Source of the DNA: Parabacteroides sp. TM07-1AC | Lineage (GTDB): Bacteria > Bacteroidota > Bacteroidia > Bacteroidales > Tannerellaceae | Assembly: GCF_003480915.1 (NCBI RefSeq) | Contig: NZ_QUKD01000001.1 | Location: forward strand, 620,001 to 684,000 | Direction: 5' to 3' | DNA length: 64,000 nt | Shown here: positions 26,456 to 34,443 of the stretch, piece after piece | Layout of the letters: each line of letters starts with the position of its first letter | Position numbering within the stretch: position 1 is the first letter of the stretch | The notes under the pieces: generated by a model | The model's database searches: none | What the model was told of the DNA's origin: nothing | Seen by the model: the letters and a program-made list of their open reading frames with translations, nothing else | Made by a program: the position numbers and the translations under genes

Positions 26456-26962
26456 ATGAAAGAATTTGAAGCAGCACTAGTCAGCGAAGGAAAGAGTGAA
26501 AGAATACCGGAAGAGTACAATTTCTTTGGTAAAGTGATCGGTGAATGGGATCTCGACTGGAACGACCACCTCAACACACCTACTCCCAGACGTGTAAAAG
26601 GAGAATGGATCTTTTCATGGGTACTCGACGGAATGGCAGTACAAGATGTCTTTATTGTCCCGTCGCGAACAGAAAGATTGATCGATATCCAACCGGACGC
26701 AGCTTACGGGACTACTCTCAGATTATTTAACCCGGAAAAACAGGTTTGGGAAATCTTCTATGGATGCCCGGAAGAATGTGCCCGACTGGAAGCCCGGAAA
26801 GAAGGAGACGAAATTGTCCTGACGGAGATAACTTCGCAAGGCATGAAATGGATATTCTCTGATATTACAGACAATTCTTTCACCTGGCGAAGTACCGCCA
26901 TCAACGAAGACGGGGAATGGATCACTTTAGCTAAAGTTTTCGCTACCCGCAAAAAGAAATAA
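26456..26962 (+). CDS. DUF1579-like hypothetical protein
   Basis: A 168-residue cytoplasmic protein. The pattern FFGKVIGEWDLDWNDH, then VKGEWIFSWVLDGMAVQDVFI and FTWRSTAINEDGEW, is like DUF1579/lipocalin-like proteins, probably a beta barrel of unknown ligand. TATCTTTG (26410-26417) provides a -7 box 40 bp upstream. Its 3' end lies 3 bp from that of the convergent AraC-family gene. Family assignment is moderate and no biochemical role can be given. Confidence 0.7.
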   Translation: MKEFEAALVSEGKSERIPEEYNFFGKVIGEWDLDWNDHLNTPTPRRVKGEWIFSWVLDGMAVQDVFIVPSRTERLIDIQPDAAYGTTLRLFNPEKQVWEIFYGCPEECARLEARKEGDEIVLTEITSQGMKWIFSDITDNSFTWRSTAINEDGEWITLAKVFATRKKK

Positions 26963-26965
26963 AAC

Positions 26966-27865
26966 TTAATTCTGCATCCGATACTCATTCGGAGAAGTTC
27001 CCACACACTTTTTAAACAAACGGGTAAAGTGCTGCGGATACTTAAAGCCTAATTCATAAGCGATCTCACTGATGGAACGGCTGGTATCTAGCACTTTCTC
27101 TTTTGCCATATCGATAAGATATAACTGGATTTGCTCCTGCGCTGATTTACCCGTTTCCTTTTTGATCAGATCACCCAGATAATTTGCCGAAAGATGTAAC
27201 TGGTCGGCACAATACTGAACGGATGGCAGCCCGATATCCTGCGGTTTATCCGACTGGAAATAGTCGTTCATGATCTTCTCGAACTTCGATAAGGTATCTT
27301 TATTGACATTTTCACGCGTGATAAACTGGCGATCGTAAAAACGCACACAATAATTCAGCAATAATTCGATATTGGAGACTATCAGTGTCTTACTATGCTT
27401 ATCTACTCCCCGCTGTAACTCCAGTTGGATATTCCGCAGACAATCGGTCACAATATGCCGCTCCTGCTCCGAAAGATGGAGCGCTTCATATACCTCATAT
27501 GAAAAGAAGGTATACTTCTTTATATTACGTCCGAGAGATGTTCCACGAATCAAATCCGGATGAAACAACAAAGCCCATCCTTTCGGTTGGACATATTCAC
27601 CGTTACTCTCCACTCCTACGACCTGCCCCGGTCCGGTAAAAACCATAGTGCCTTCCTGGTAATCATAGTAGTTCTTACCATAATGCAAATCTCCGCACTT
27701 CACTTCCTTTAGAAAAACGGAATAAAATCCATACCGCATACGAGCACGTTGTATCTGTGAATCTACTAAGGAGAAATCAATAACACTAATCAACGGATGC
27801 AATGTTTCCATATTCACCCGGTCATTATATTGATAAATATGATCCATTTCTATAATTTCCGACAT
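26966..27865 (-). CDS. AraC-family transcriptional regulator
   Basis: A 299-residue activator with an N-terminal cupin-like sensor domain and a C-terminal pair of HTH motifs (LGDLIKKETGKSAQEQIQLYL and ISEIAYELGFKYPQHFTRLF, ending GTSPNEYRMQN). It diverges from the ferredoxin/AKR/flavodoxin operon beginning at 28036, with 170 bp between starts, so it is the probable regulator of that operon. Closely similar regulators are encoded at 41376-42287 and, truncated, at 58770-59204; all keep the block LLLxYCxRFYxRQF before the DNA-binding domain. Confidence 0.9.
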   Translation of the reverse strand: MSEIIEMDHIYQYNDRVNMETLHPLISVIDFSLVDSQIQRARMRYGFYSVFLKEVKCGDLHYGKNYYDYQEGTMVFTGPGQVVGVESNGEYVQPKGWALLFHPDLIRGTSLGRNIKKYTFFSYEVYEALHLSEQERHIVTDCLRNIQLELQRGVDKHSKTLIVSNIELLLNYCVRFYDRQFITRENVNKDTLSKFEKIMNDYFQSDKPQDIGLPSVQYCADQLHLSANYLGDLIKKETGKSAQEQIQLYLIDMAKEKVLDTSRSISEIAYELGFKYPQHFTRLFKKCVGTSPNEYRMQN

Positions 27866-27969
27866 ATGCTTTCTTTTTAGTTTCTACAAAGTTAGCAGTT
27901 TTTTGCATCTGTTTTTTATCTGTTTATGCAAATCTGTAATAATGGTAGATATACCTGTAATATGTGTAA

Positions 27970-27999
27970 TTGTTAACGGGAAAAACAAGAATAATTTTG
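27970..27999 (+). promoter_or_regulatory. Promoter of the ferredoxin-AKR operon
   Basis: TTG (27970-27972), a 19-bp spacer and TAATTTTG (27992-27999), about 35 bp before the operon's first ATG and within the divergent AraC intergenic region. Confidence 0.65.
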
Positions 28000-28035
28000 C
28001 ATCAGTAATAATCAACAAAATATTCAGAGAAGTAT

Positions 28036-29583
28036 ATGTTAAGAAAAATCAGACTAACTGCTGCCGTCATTTTCTTTACCCTGATCACCTTGTTGTTCCT
28101 CGACTTCACAGGGACAATACATCAGTGGTTCGGTTGGATGGCGAAGATACAATTCCTTCCGGCACTGCTGGCGGTGAATATAGGAATAGTGATAGGGCTT
28201 GTTGTCCTGACATTACTGTTCGGACGGATCTACTGTTCGGTTATTTGTCCGCTGGGAGTATTTCAGGATGTTGTTTCATGGATAGCCGGAAAACAAAAGA
28301 AGAACCGTTTTTCGTATTCCCCGGCGGTTAGCTGGTTGCGTTATGGGATACTTGCTATGTTTATACTTGCGATGATTGGAGGTTTCGGTTCGCTTTTGGC
28401 TTTGCTGGCTCCATACAGTGCCTATGGGCGGATCGCCTCCAATCTGTTCGCTCCTTTCTATCAATGGGCAAACAATGGACTCGCCTATCTCGCTGAACGG
28501 ATGGATAGCTATGCCTTTTATACGGTAGATGTTTGGATGAAAGGAATAGCCACTTTCAGCATAGCCATCATAACATTTATCGTACTGGCTATATTGGCGT
28601 GGCGTAACGGACGAACCTACTGCAATACCATTTGTCCGGTAGGAACCATCCTCGGCTTCCTTGCCCGGTATTCTTACTTCAAACCGGTTATCGATACCGA
28701 AAAATGTAACGGTTGCGGATTATGTGCCCGGAATTGTAAAGCGGCATGTATCAACACCAAAGAACACCGGATCGATTACAGCCGTTGCGTGGCTTGTATG
28801 GATTGCATCGGGAAATGTCGCCGGAATGCCCTGAAATATGTACCGGGACAATCTCTGCCTAAGAAACAGGTTGAAACAACCACTTCGCCATCGGCTTCGG
28901 CATCAGTATTGCCATCGGCATCGGCTCCTGCCACGGAAAAATCCGCTGCCTCACGCCGTCACTTTTTATCGGCTGCCACCCTGTTTGCCGTATCAGCCAC
29001 ATTGAAGGCACAAGTCAAACCCGAAAAGAATGTAGATGGCGGTTTAGCTCCGATAGAAGACAAACAAAAGCCGGAACGCCTCACTCCTATCACTCCTCCC
29101 GGATCATTAAGCGCACGAAACTTTACCGGACATTGTACTGCCTGCCAATTATGTGTATCCGTCTGTACCAACCAGGTACTGCGTCCGTCCGGCAACCTTA
29201 TGACCCTGATGCAACCGGAAATGTCCTATGAACTTGGGTATTGCCGGCCGGAATGTACCAAATGTACGGACGTGTGTCCTACCAGCGCCATACAGCCGAT
29301 CAGTGTAGCCGAAAAATCAGCCATTCAGATCGGACATGCCGTATGGATCAAAGACCTTTGCGTAGTCAATACCGACGGTGTCGATTGCGGCAACTGTGCC
29401 CGTCATTGTCCGACAGCTGCTATACAAATGGTTCCCAAAGATCCCGAAGCACTCGACTCACCGAAAATACCGGTTATCAATACCGAACGTTGTATCGGTT
29501 GCGGAGCCTGCGAACATCTTTGTCCCTCCCGCCCACTGAGTGCCATCTATGTGGAAGGACACGAAATGCACCGGACCATTTAA
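28036..29583 (+). CDS. NapH/NapG-like fused membrane ferredoxin, 515 aa
   Basis: The N-terminal ~210 residues have four to five membrane segments and two cysteine boxes typical of NapH/NosR proteins (RIYCSVICPLG, RTYCNTICPVG). Two ferredoxin motifs follow (CNGCGLCARNC, CVACMDCIGKC). A Ser/Ala/Pro-rich linker leads to an internal twin-arginine-like signal (SRRHFLSAATLF, about residues 308-319) and then four more cysteine clusters (CTACQLCVSVC, CRPECTKCTDVC, CGNCARHC, CIGCGACEHLC). It looks like a membrane quinol-linked ferredoxin fused to a periplasmic NapG-like one. Probable electron donor for the Tat-exported AKR encoded 30 bp downstream. Confidence 0.85.
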   Translation: MLRKIRLTAAVIFFTLITLLFLDFTGTIHQWFGWMAKIQFLPALLAVNIGIVIGLVVLTLLFGRIYCSVICPLGVFQDVVSWIAGKQKKNRFSYSPAVSWLRYGILAMFILAMIGGFGSLLALLAPYSAYGRIASNLFAPFYQWANNGLAYLAERMDSYAFYTVDVWMKGIATFSIAIITFIVLAILAWRNGRTYCNTICPVGTILGFLARYSYFKPVIDTEKCNGCGLCARNCKAACINTKEHRIDYSRCVACMDCIGKCRRNALKYVPGQSLPKKQVETTTSPSASASVLPSASAPATEKSAASRRHFLSAATLFAVSATLKAQVKPEKNVDGGLAPIEDKQKPERLTPITPPGSLSARNFTGHCTACQLCVSVCTNQVLRPSGNLMTLMQPEMSYELGYCRPECTKCTDVCPTSAIQPISVAEKSAIQIGHAVWIKDLCVVNTDGVDCGNCARHCPTAAIQMVPKDPEALDSPKIPVINTERCIGCGACEHLCPSRPLSAIYVEGHEMHRTI

Positions 29584-29613
29584 TATACCCGAAAATCATC
29601 AAAACAAAGCATC

Positions 29614-31020
29614 ATGGAAGAAAAGAATAAAAAGAATATAGACCGACGGAGATTCCTGAAAGTCTTAGGCGGAAGCACACTAGCATCGACAGCCTCACTT
29701 TATAGTTGCAAACCGGACAAAAACGCATCCTTCCGAGGAAACGGTTCCGGTGATATTCCTGCCGAAATGACCTATCGCACCACGCCCACGACAGGCGATA
29801 AAGTATCCTTGTTAGGATATGGCTGTATGCGTTGGCCGACAGTTTCCAACAGCAGTGCAAGAGACAGTAGCGATGAGATCGACCAGGAAATGGTCAACCG
29901 CCTGGTCGACTATGCCATTGCACATGGTATCAACTATTTCGACACATCGCCTGCATATTGTAAAGGACGTTCGGAGCATGCCACAGGTATCGCTCTCAGC
30001 CGTTATCCGCGCGATACCTATTATATTGCCACCAAATTATCCAACTTCGCGCCCCAGACATGGAGCCGTGAAAACTCGATGGCTATGTATCGTAACTCTA
30101 TGAAAGAGCTGCAAGTCGACTATATCGACTATTACCTGTTGCACGGTATCGGTATGGGGAACGGTATGGAAGATTTCGAAGGACGTTATATAAACAACGG
30201 CATGCTCGATTTTCTGCTCGAAGAACGAAAGGCAGGCCGTATCCGCAACCTGGGTTTCTCTTATCATGGAGATATCAAAGTATTCGACTACCTCCTCTCC
30301 CGTCAGGATGAAATCAAATGGGACTTTGTCCAGATACAGCTCAACTATGTTGACTGGAAACATGCGAAAGAGGTCAACACCCGGAATACCGATGCTGAAT
30401 ATCTATACGGCGAATTACAGAAACGGAACATCCCCACCATCATCATGGAGCCGTTACTGGGAGGCCGTCTCTCTAACGTACACGACCATATTGCTGCTAA
30501 ACTGAAACAGCGTAGTCCCGAGTCGAGTGTCGCATCATGGGCTTTCCGCTTTGCCGGAACATTCCCGGGTGTATTGACAGTGTTAAGCGGAATGACTTAT
30601 ATGGAACATCTGCAGGATAACCTCCGTACCTATTCCCCGCTGGAACCGCTGACGGATAACGATCTGGCTTTTCTGGAAGAGACTGCCGTACAAATGCTCC
30701 GTTATCCAACCATCCCTTGCAATGATTGTAAATATTGTATGCCTTGTCCGTATGGTTTGGATATTCCGGAGATCCTCTTGCATTATAATCGTTGTATCAA
30801 TGCCGGAAATATTCCGGAAAGCCGGCAGGATGAAAATTATGCGAAAGCGCGTCGTGCTTTCCTTATCGGATACGACCGTAGTGTTCCCCGGCTGCGTCAG
30901 GCCAATCATTGTGTCGGCTGCAACCAGTGCAATCCGCATTGTCCGCAGAACATCGATATTCCGAAAGAGTTGTTACGTATAGATAAATATACGGAACAGC
31001 TGAAACAAAACTTATTATAG
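29614..31020 (+). CDS. Tat-exported aldo/keto reductase with 4Fe-4S domain
   Basis: A 468-residue protein. The twin-arginine signal DRRRFLKVLGG (residues ~10-20) is followed by a lipobox ending at Cys (SLYSC, about residue 31), so it should be a folded, exported lipoprotein. The AKR barrel spans about 55-350 (YFDTSPAY; the tetrad Lys in ATKL; His in YYLLHG). The C-terminal ~110 residues contain two ferredoxin-like motifs (CNDCKYCMPCPYG, CVGCNQCNPHCPQ). Substrate unknown. It probably takes electrons from the preceding membrane ferredoxin. Confidence 0.9.
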   Translation: MEEKNKKNIDRRRFLKVLGGSTLASTASLYSCKPDKNASFRGNGSGDIPAEMTYRTTPTTGDKVSLLGYGCMRWPTVSNSSARDSSDEIDQEMVNRLVDYAIAHGINYFDTSPAYCKGRSEHATGIALSRYPRDTYYIATKLSNFAPQTWSRENSMAMYRNSMKELQVDYIDYYLLHGIGMGNGMEDFEGRYINNGMLDFLLEERKAGRIRNLGFSYHGDIKVFDYLLSRQDEIKWDFVQIQLNYVDWKHAKEVNTRNTDAEYLYGELQKRNIPTIIMEPLLGGRLSNVHDHIAAKLKQRSPESSVASWAFRFAGTFPGVLTVLSGMTYMEHLQDNLRTYSPLEPLTDNDLAFLEETAVQMLRYPTIPCNDCKYCMPCPYGLDIPEILLHYNRCINAGNIPESRQDENYAKARRAFLIGYDRSVPRLRQANHCVGCNQCNPHCPQNIDIPKELLRIDKYTEQLKQNLL

Positions 31021-31118
31021 CAGCCGGATATATGAGCTAAAAAGAAAAACAATTTGAACGAATAAAGAACAGGGCATTGTCTTAAAACTGCTACTTTTGT
31101 CCAATAAAGATTATATAT

Positions 31119-31733
31119 ATGAAAGTGTTACTTATTAATGGAAGTCCCCGAAAAGAGGGAAATACATTTATGGCTTTGTCTGAAGTGGCAACAGCTTTGG
31201 AACAGAATGGCGTCGAAACCCGTATCATCCAACTCGGCAATAAAGCCGTACAAGGTTGCATTGCCTGTAACAAGTGCAACGAATTGGGAAGATGCGTTTT
31301 CAAAGATAAACTGTATGAAGATATACGTGAAAATCTTCAGGATATAGATGGATTGATAGTAGGTTCTCCCGTATATTACGCCGGGCCTAACGGTTCGCTT
31401 TGTGCCATCCTTGACAGAGTATTTTATTCCTGTTCGGATATGCTTGCATACAAGCCGGCAGCCGCAATTGCAGTCTGCCGACGTGGCGGAGCCAGTGCTA
31501 CCATCGACCGGCTGAACAAATATTTTACGATCAACAACATGCCTGTCGTCTCTTCACAATACTGGAACATCATACACGGCCGCTTGCCCGGCGAGGCTGC
31601 ACAGGATGCCGAAGGTTTACAAATCATGCGGACACTCGGTAAGAATATGGCCTGGTTACTGAAAAACATAAAGGCCGGAGCACAGCCATTGCCGGAAACT
31701 GAAGAGCGGCAAATAACGAACTTTATCAGATAA
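31119..31733 (+). CDS. NADPH-dependent FMN reductase / iron-sulfur flavoprotein-like
   Basis: A 204-residue flavodoxin-fold protein. The FMN phosphate loop is NGSPRKEGNT (residues 6-15), GSPVYYAGPNG near 86 contacts the flavin, and the insert CIACNKCNELGRC (about 47-59) may bind an Fe-S cluster or be a thiol site. Length is normal for the family. A TACTTTTG -7 box (31092-31099) suggests its own promoter, although it also follows the AKR gene by 98 bp. Likely a cytoplasmic partner in the same redox module. Confidence 0.88.
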   Translation: MKVLLINGSPRKEGNTFMALSEVATALEQNGVETRIIQLGNKAVQGCIACNKCNELGRCVFKDKLYEDIRENLQDIDGLIVGSPVYYAGPNGSLCAILDRVFYSCSDMLAYKPAAAIAVCRRGGASATIDRLNKYFTINNMPVVSSQYWNIIHGRLPGEAAQDAEGLQIMRTLGKNMAWLLKNIKAGAQPLPETEERQITNFIR

Positions 31734-31837
31734 TATTATCTGTCTCATCTGTAGACATTCAGAGACATAATCACAAAATCAGCCAGATTGTTATGTATTA
31801 AACAATCTGGCTGATTCAACTAACAAGCTATAAGAAA

Positions 31838-32701
31838 TTATAATTCGCCTATTTCTTCAACCGACAACCCAGTGCATTGGGCTATCGTTTCGACTGAAAC
31901 TCCCTGCTTTTTAAAGTTTGTTGCAATAAGGCGTTGTTCTTCCGCTTTACCTTTCTCTAATCCTTTTTTCATGCCTTTCTCCACGCCTTTAACTTCGGCT
32001 TCCTCCACAGCATATTCCAGCGTAGCACGCCAGTCACGGTAGATTTTCAGATTCTCCTCATAGACAGCACGTTCGTGAGCAGTCATTGTTTCCAGGTTTG
32101 CCACATCGAGCAAGCGCTTGAAAGCATCATTTTTCTCCTTGAACGGAGACATATCAAATAAATTCATATTCTTCAATATATAAATCGTGTTTTCAAGAGG
32201 CGTCTTACACTCCTCTTCACTTAAATTGAACAGGTCGAACGACAGATAGATCTGTTTCAGCTTGACCTCGCCAAATGTTTTACCTGTTGCCTCGTCGGCG
32301 AGGACTACGTCCGTACGCCAGCTCCGAAATTCCGGCAGACTAAAGTTCAACAGATAGATACCATACACCGGAAGCAGGCTATACTTCCAGTCATCACCAG
32401 ACTCTCCCTGACGAGAGACCATCCGGCAAAGATAATAGAATCCCCGGTTAAAGAAACAACGTTGCGGACAATTCTGCATCTCCAAAATAAATCTGCTCCC
32501 ATCCACGTCTTCGCATAGGAGATCGAAGATCACCGTGCGCTGTTCTATCACTTCGGGTTGGATTTCTTTATCAAGATAGGTCAGGTCTTTGACCTGGCGC
32601 TCACCTTCGAGGGCAGCATTGATAAAGTCGATGGCTACTTGCTTTACTCCGAAAACGGATTTAAAAGCTTTGTCTAACATAATGTTAACGTACTTTTCCA
32701 T
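31838..32701 (-). CDS. Rpn-family recombination-promoting nuclease
   Basis: A 287-residue protein of the Rpn/PD-(D/E)XK transposase-like family. The nuclease core is visible: DKAFKSVFG near the N-terminus, IFDLLCEDVDGSRFILEMQNCPQ (about 58-80), with the catalytic Asp and ExQ. The C-terminal ~40 residues form a Lys/Glu-rich helix and a tail GVSVETIAQCTGLSVEEI. Rpn proteins are DNA endonucleases with expanded copy numbers and variable C-terminal repeats. The same tail is preserved as a short relic at 37646-37708. The promoter inside the invertible segment now points toward this gene. Confidence 0.88.
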   Translation of the reverse strand: MEKYVNIMLDKAFKSVFGVKQVAIDFINAALEGERQVKDLTYLDKEIQPEVIEQRTVIFDLLCEDVDGSRFILEMQNCPQRCFFNRGFYYLCRMVSRQGESGDDWKYSLLPVYGIYLLNFSLPEFRSWRTDVVLADEATGKTFGEVKLKQIYLSFDLFNLSEEECKTPLENTIYILKNMNLFDMSPFKEKNDAFKRLLDVANLETMTAHERAVYEENLKIYRDWRATLEYAVEEAEVKGVEKGMKKGLEKGKAEEQRLIATNFKKQGVSVETIAQCTGLSVEEIGEL

Positions 32702-32983
32702 ATGTCAATGGTTTTAATGGTCTGTTACCTACTAGCAGGTAACAGGACAAAGATAGTTGTTTTTTATTGATTTCAATGCTTAGAGTTGTTTTTTACAACT
32801 TATTTTTCATGGCATCTGTGGGATTCTTTTGGTATTTTTGGTATTTATCATATCTTAACAAATGTATAATTGCCCTGCAATACCTTCTGAGGGCATCCGA
32901 CACAAAATAAACGAGATTTTTCAAGGTTTTCCGAATAGGATATATGGGTGTTGTATATCAACTGACAGGAAGCAATATTCTTA

Positions 32984-33186
32984 TGACTAATTTAATCGAT
33001 CGTTTTTTCTAGTCACAAATGACGTTATTATTTTTTACATATCAAAACATTTTAAGATTTAATTCAAGCATCTATCATTTTATAGTTCAATTGAATATCA
33101 AAGTTAGCATAAAATTATACATGTTAACAATTGTAAAAATGAGAAACGCAAAAATGACTAGAAAAAACGATCCTTTATTCTAGTCA
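32984..33186. promoter_or_regulatory. Putative invertible promoter segment (inverton)
   Basis: Two 32-bp sites in inverted orientation, 32984-33015 and 33155-33186, share an identical 18-bp core (GATCGTTTTTTCTAGTCA on plus at 32998-33015; its complement at 33155-33172). Each site is bordered by TGACTA and TAGTCA half-sites, the layout of a site-specific recombinase target. The 139 bp between them contain a consensus promoter on the minus strand. Inversion would turn it toward the operon at 33226-37404. This is the architecture of Bacteroidales phase-variable promoters. Confidence 0.75.
33099..33130 (-). promoter_or_regulatory. Promoter inside the invertible segment, now facing left
   Basis: On the minus strand TTG (33130-33128), a 21-bp spacer and TAACTTTG (33106-33099) match the consensus. 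In this orientation transcription runs toward the Rpn gene and away from the surface-protein operon. Confidence 0.7.
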
Positions 33187-33225
33187 TTCATTAGAAACAT
33201 CGATTGTCAAACAAGTAAATAAAAG

Positions 33226-33513
33226 ATGATGAACAAATCGATTATAACAGCAAGAAATGTGTCTGCCCGAAGAAATGCACTATCAACCATTGCGTTTAAT
33301 GCGTGGGAGGAGAGAAATCGACTGTCAACCCAGGTTTTTAATGCGTGGGAGGCGACGAATTTAACGTTTACATGGGTGATATTAACATTTACCTTGTATT
33401 TGAAATTGCTCACCCGGTACGACAGACAATTTCAGGCGGCGAATTTAACATCTACTCGTGAGGTTTTAACATTTCCCTTGTATTTGAAAATGAAAACCTG
33501 CGTCGCAAGATAA
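33226..33513 (+). CDS. Doubtful 95-codon reading frame in a repeated leader
   Basis: A frame beginning MMNKSIITARNVSARRNAL. Its content is largely dictated by internal repeats (NAWEERN / NAWEATN; TLYLKL / PLYLKM). No family resemblance, signal or domain is seen. It lies between the invertible promoter and the DUF6261-like gene, so it may be an unusual leader peptide or simply untranslated leader RNA. Low confidence. Confidence 0.25.
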   Translation: MMNKSIITARNVSARRNALSTIAFNAWEERNRLSTQVFNAWEATNLTFTWVILTFTLYLKLLTRYDRQFQAANLTSTREVLTFPLYLKMKTCVAR

Positions 33514-33521
33514 TTTCAGGC
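33351..33521 (+). repeat. 84-bp imperfect tandem duplication in the operon leader
   Basis: GGCGACGAATTTAAC at 33351 recurs as GGCGGCGAATTTAAC at 33435. The stretches CCTTGTATTTGAAA and AATTTCAGGC also recur at exactly 84 bp (AATTTCAGGC at 33428 and 33512). A shorter repeat, TTTAATGCGTGGGAGG, occurs just before (about 33295 and 33338). Confidence 0.75.
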
Positions 33522-33609
33522 CTCCCACATACCGTTTACCGCGATCGCAAAAATATTCGTCAGCAATTTTACAAAACAAAGAATATAAACATTTTAATTC
33601 TAAAACGTT

Positions 33610-34425
33610 ATGGCTAAAATCCAGTCAGCACCCAAGACAAGAATGACAATCAGTGAGTTTTACTACTTCTGTCTGTTCATCGTCAATTACCTGTCAGCAT
33701 CCAATTTTTCGGTACTGAAGTTCAAAACTGCCTTCAATTATTTCAAGGACAAGTTCGACGGATACGACAACAGTATCAATAAAATAAGCAAGATGGATTA
33801 CGATAAGAAGGCGGTCAATATGAAAAAGAAACTGAATGCGTCGCGTACAGGTCTTTTCAATATGGTATCCGGCTTATCGGCAAGCAGCGTTGCCGACATC
33901 AAAACGGCAGCCACCATCGTCCTGGACCTGATCAATAAAAAATACCGTAACATGAGCAAGTTAAAATATAAAGACCTGCAACTGACGACCGCTTCCCTGC
34001 TCAACGATCTTGAATCGGAAGAATATAAAACGTATATCGAAAAGATGGAACTGACAACCATCGTCACGGCTCTCCGTACATTATATAATGAATGCATCCA
34101 GTTGGAATCGAAGCTGATCAGTGCCGACGGAGTAAACAAACGTTTGCGTAAAACCGTCAATACGCGTCGTGAACTGAATATCGGTTACGACAGGCTGGTC
34201 GACCAGCTCAACGCCCTTGCCCAGGTGGAGGGAGATACGGAATACCTGGAACTTTTCACTTGGTGGAATGCCCTGATCGACGATTACCGCACGAAGATAT
34301 CCGCCCGCTCCGGTGCGGGCACAGGCGGCAAGACGCAAACCGACGAATCATCCCAATCCGACCCCAATAAAGGCGCTGACAACAACAGCGGCGGTGGCGA
34401 TGATGATAGACCTGTTATCGAATAA
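33610..34425 (+). CDS. DUF6261-like alpha-helical protein
   Basis: A 271-residue, almost entirely helical protein without signal peptide: conserved-looking blocks ASRTGLFNMVSGL (about 77-89), AATIVLDLINKKYRNMSKLKY and VNTRRELNIGYDRLVDQL near 190, then a disordered Gly/Ser/Asp-rich tail (about 235-271). It resembles the Bacteroidales DUF6261 family; that assignment is moderate. It is followed after 18 bp by the large surface-protein gene and is presumably co-transcribed with it from the invertible promoter. Function unknown. Confidence 0.7.
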   Translation: MAKIQSAPKTRMTISEFYYFCLFIVNYLSASNFSVLKFKTAFNYFKDKFDGYDNSINKISKMDYDKKAVNMKKKLNASRTGLFNMVSGLSASSVADIKTAATIVLDLINKKYRNMSKLKYKDLQLTTASLLNDLESEEYKTYIEKMELTTIVTALRTLYNECIQLESKLISADGVNKRLRKTVNTRRELNIGYDRLVDQLNALAQVEGDTEYLELFTWWNALIDDYRTKISARSGAGTGGKTQTDESSQSDPNKGADNNSGGGDDDRPVIE

Positions 34426-34443
34426 AACATAAATAAACAAAGT

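Noticed and set aside
33207..33413. 68-codon minus-strand frame in the operon leader
   Set aside because: It mirrors the repeated leader sequence; no signal or domain, and no promoter directly before it.
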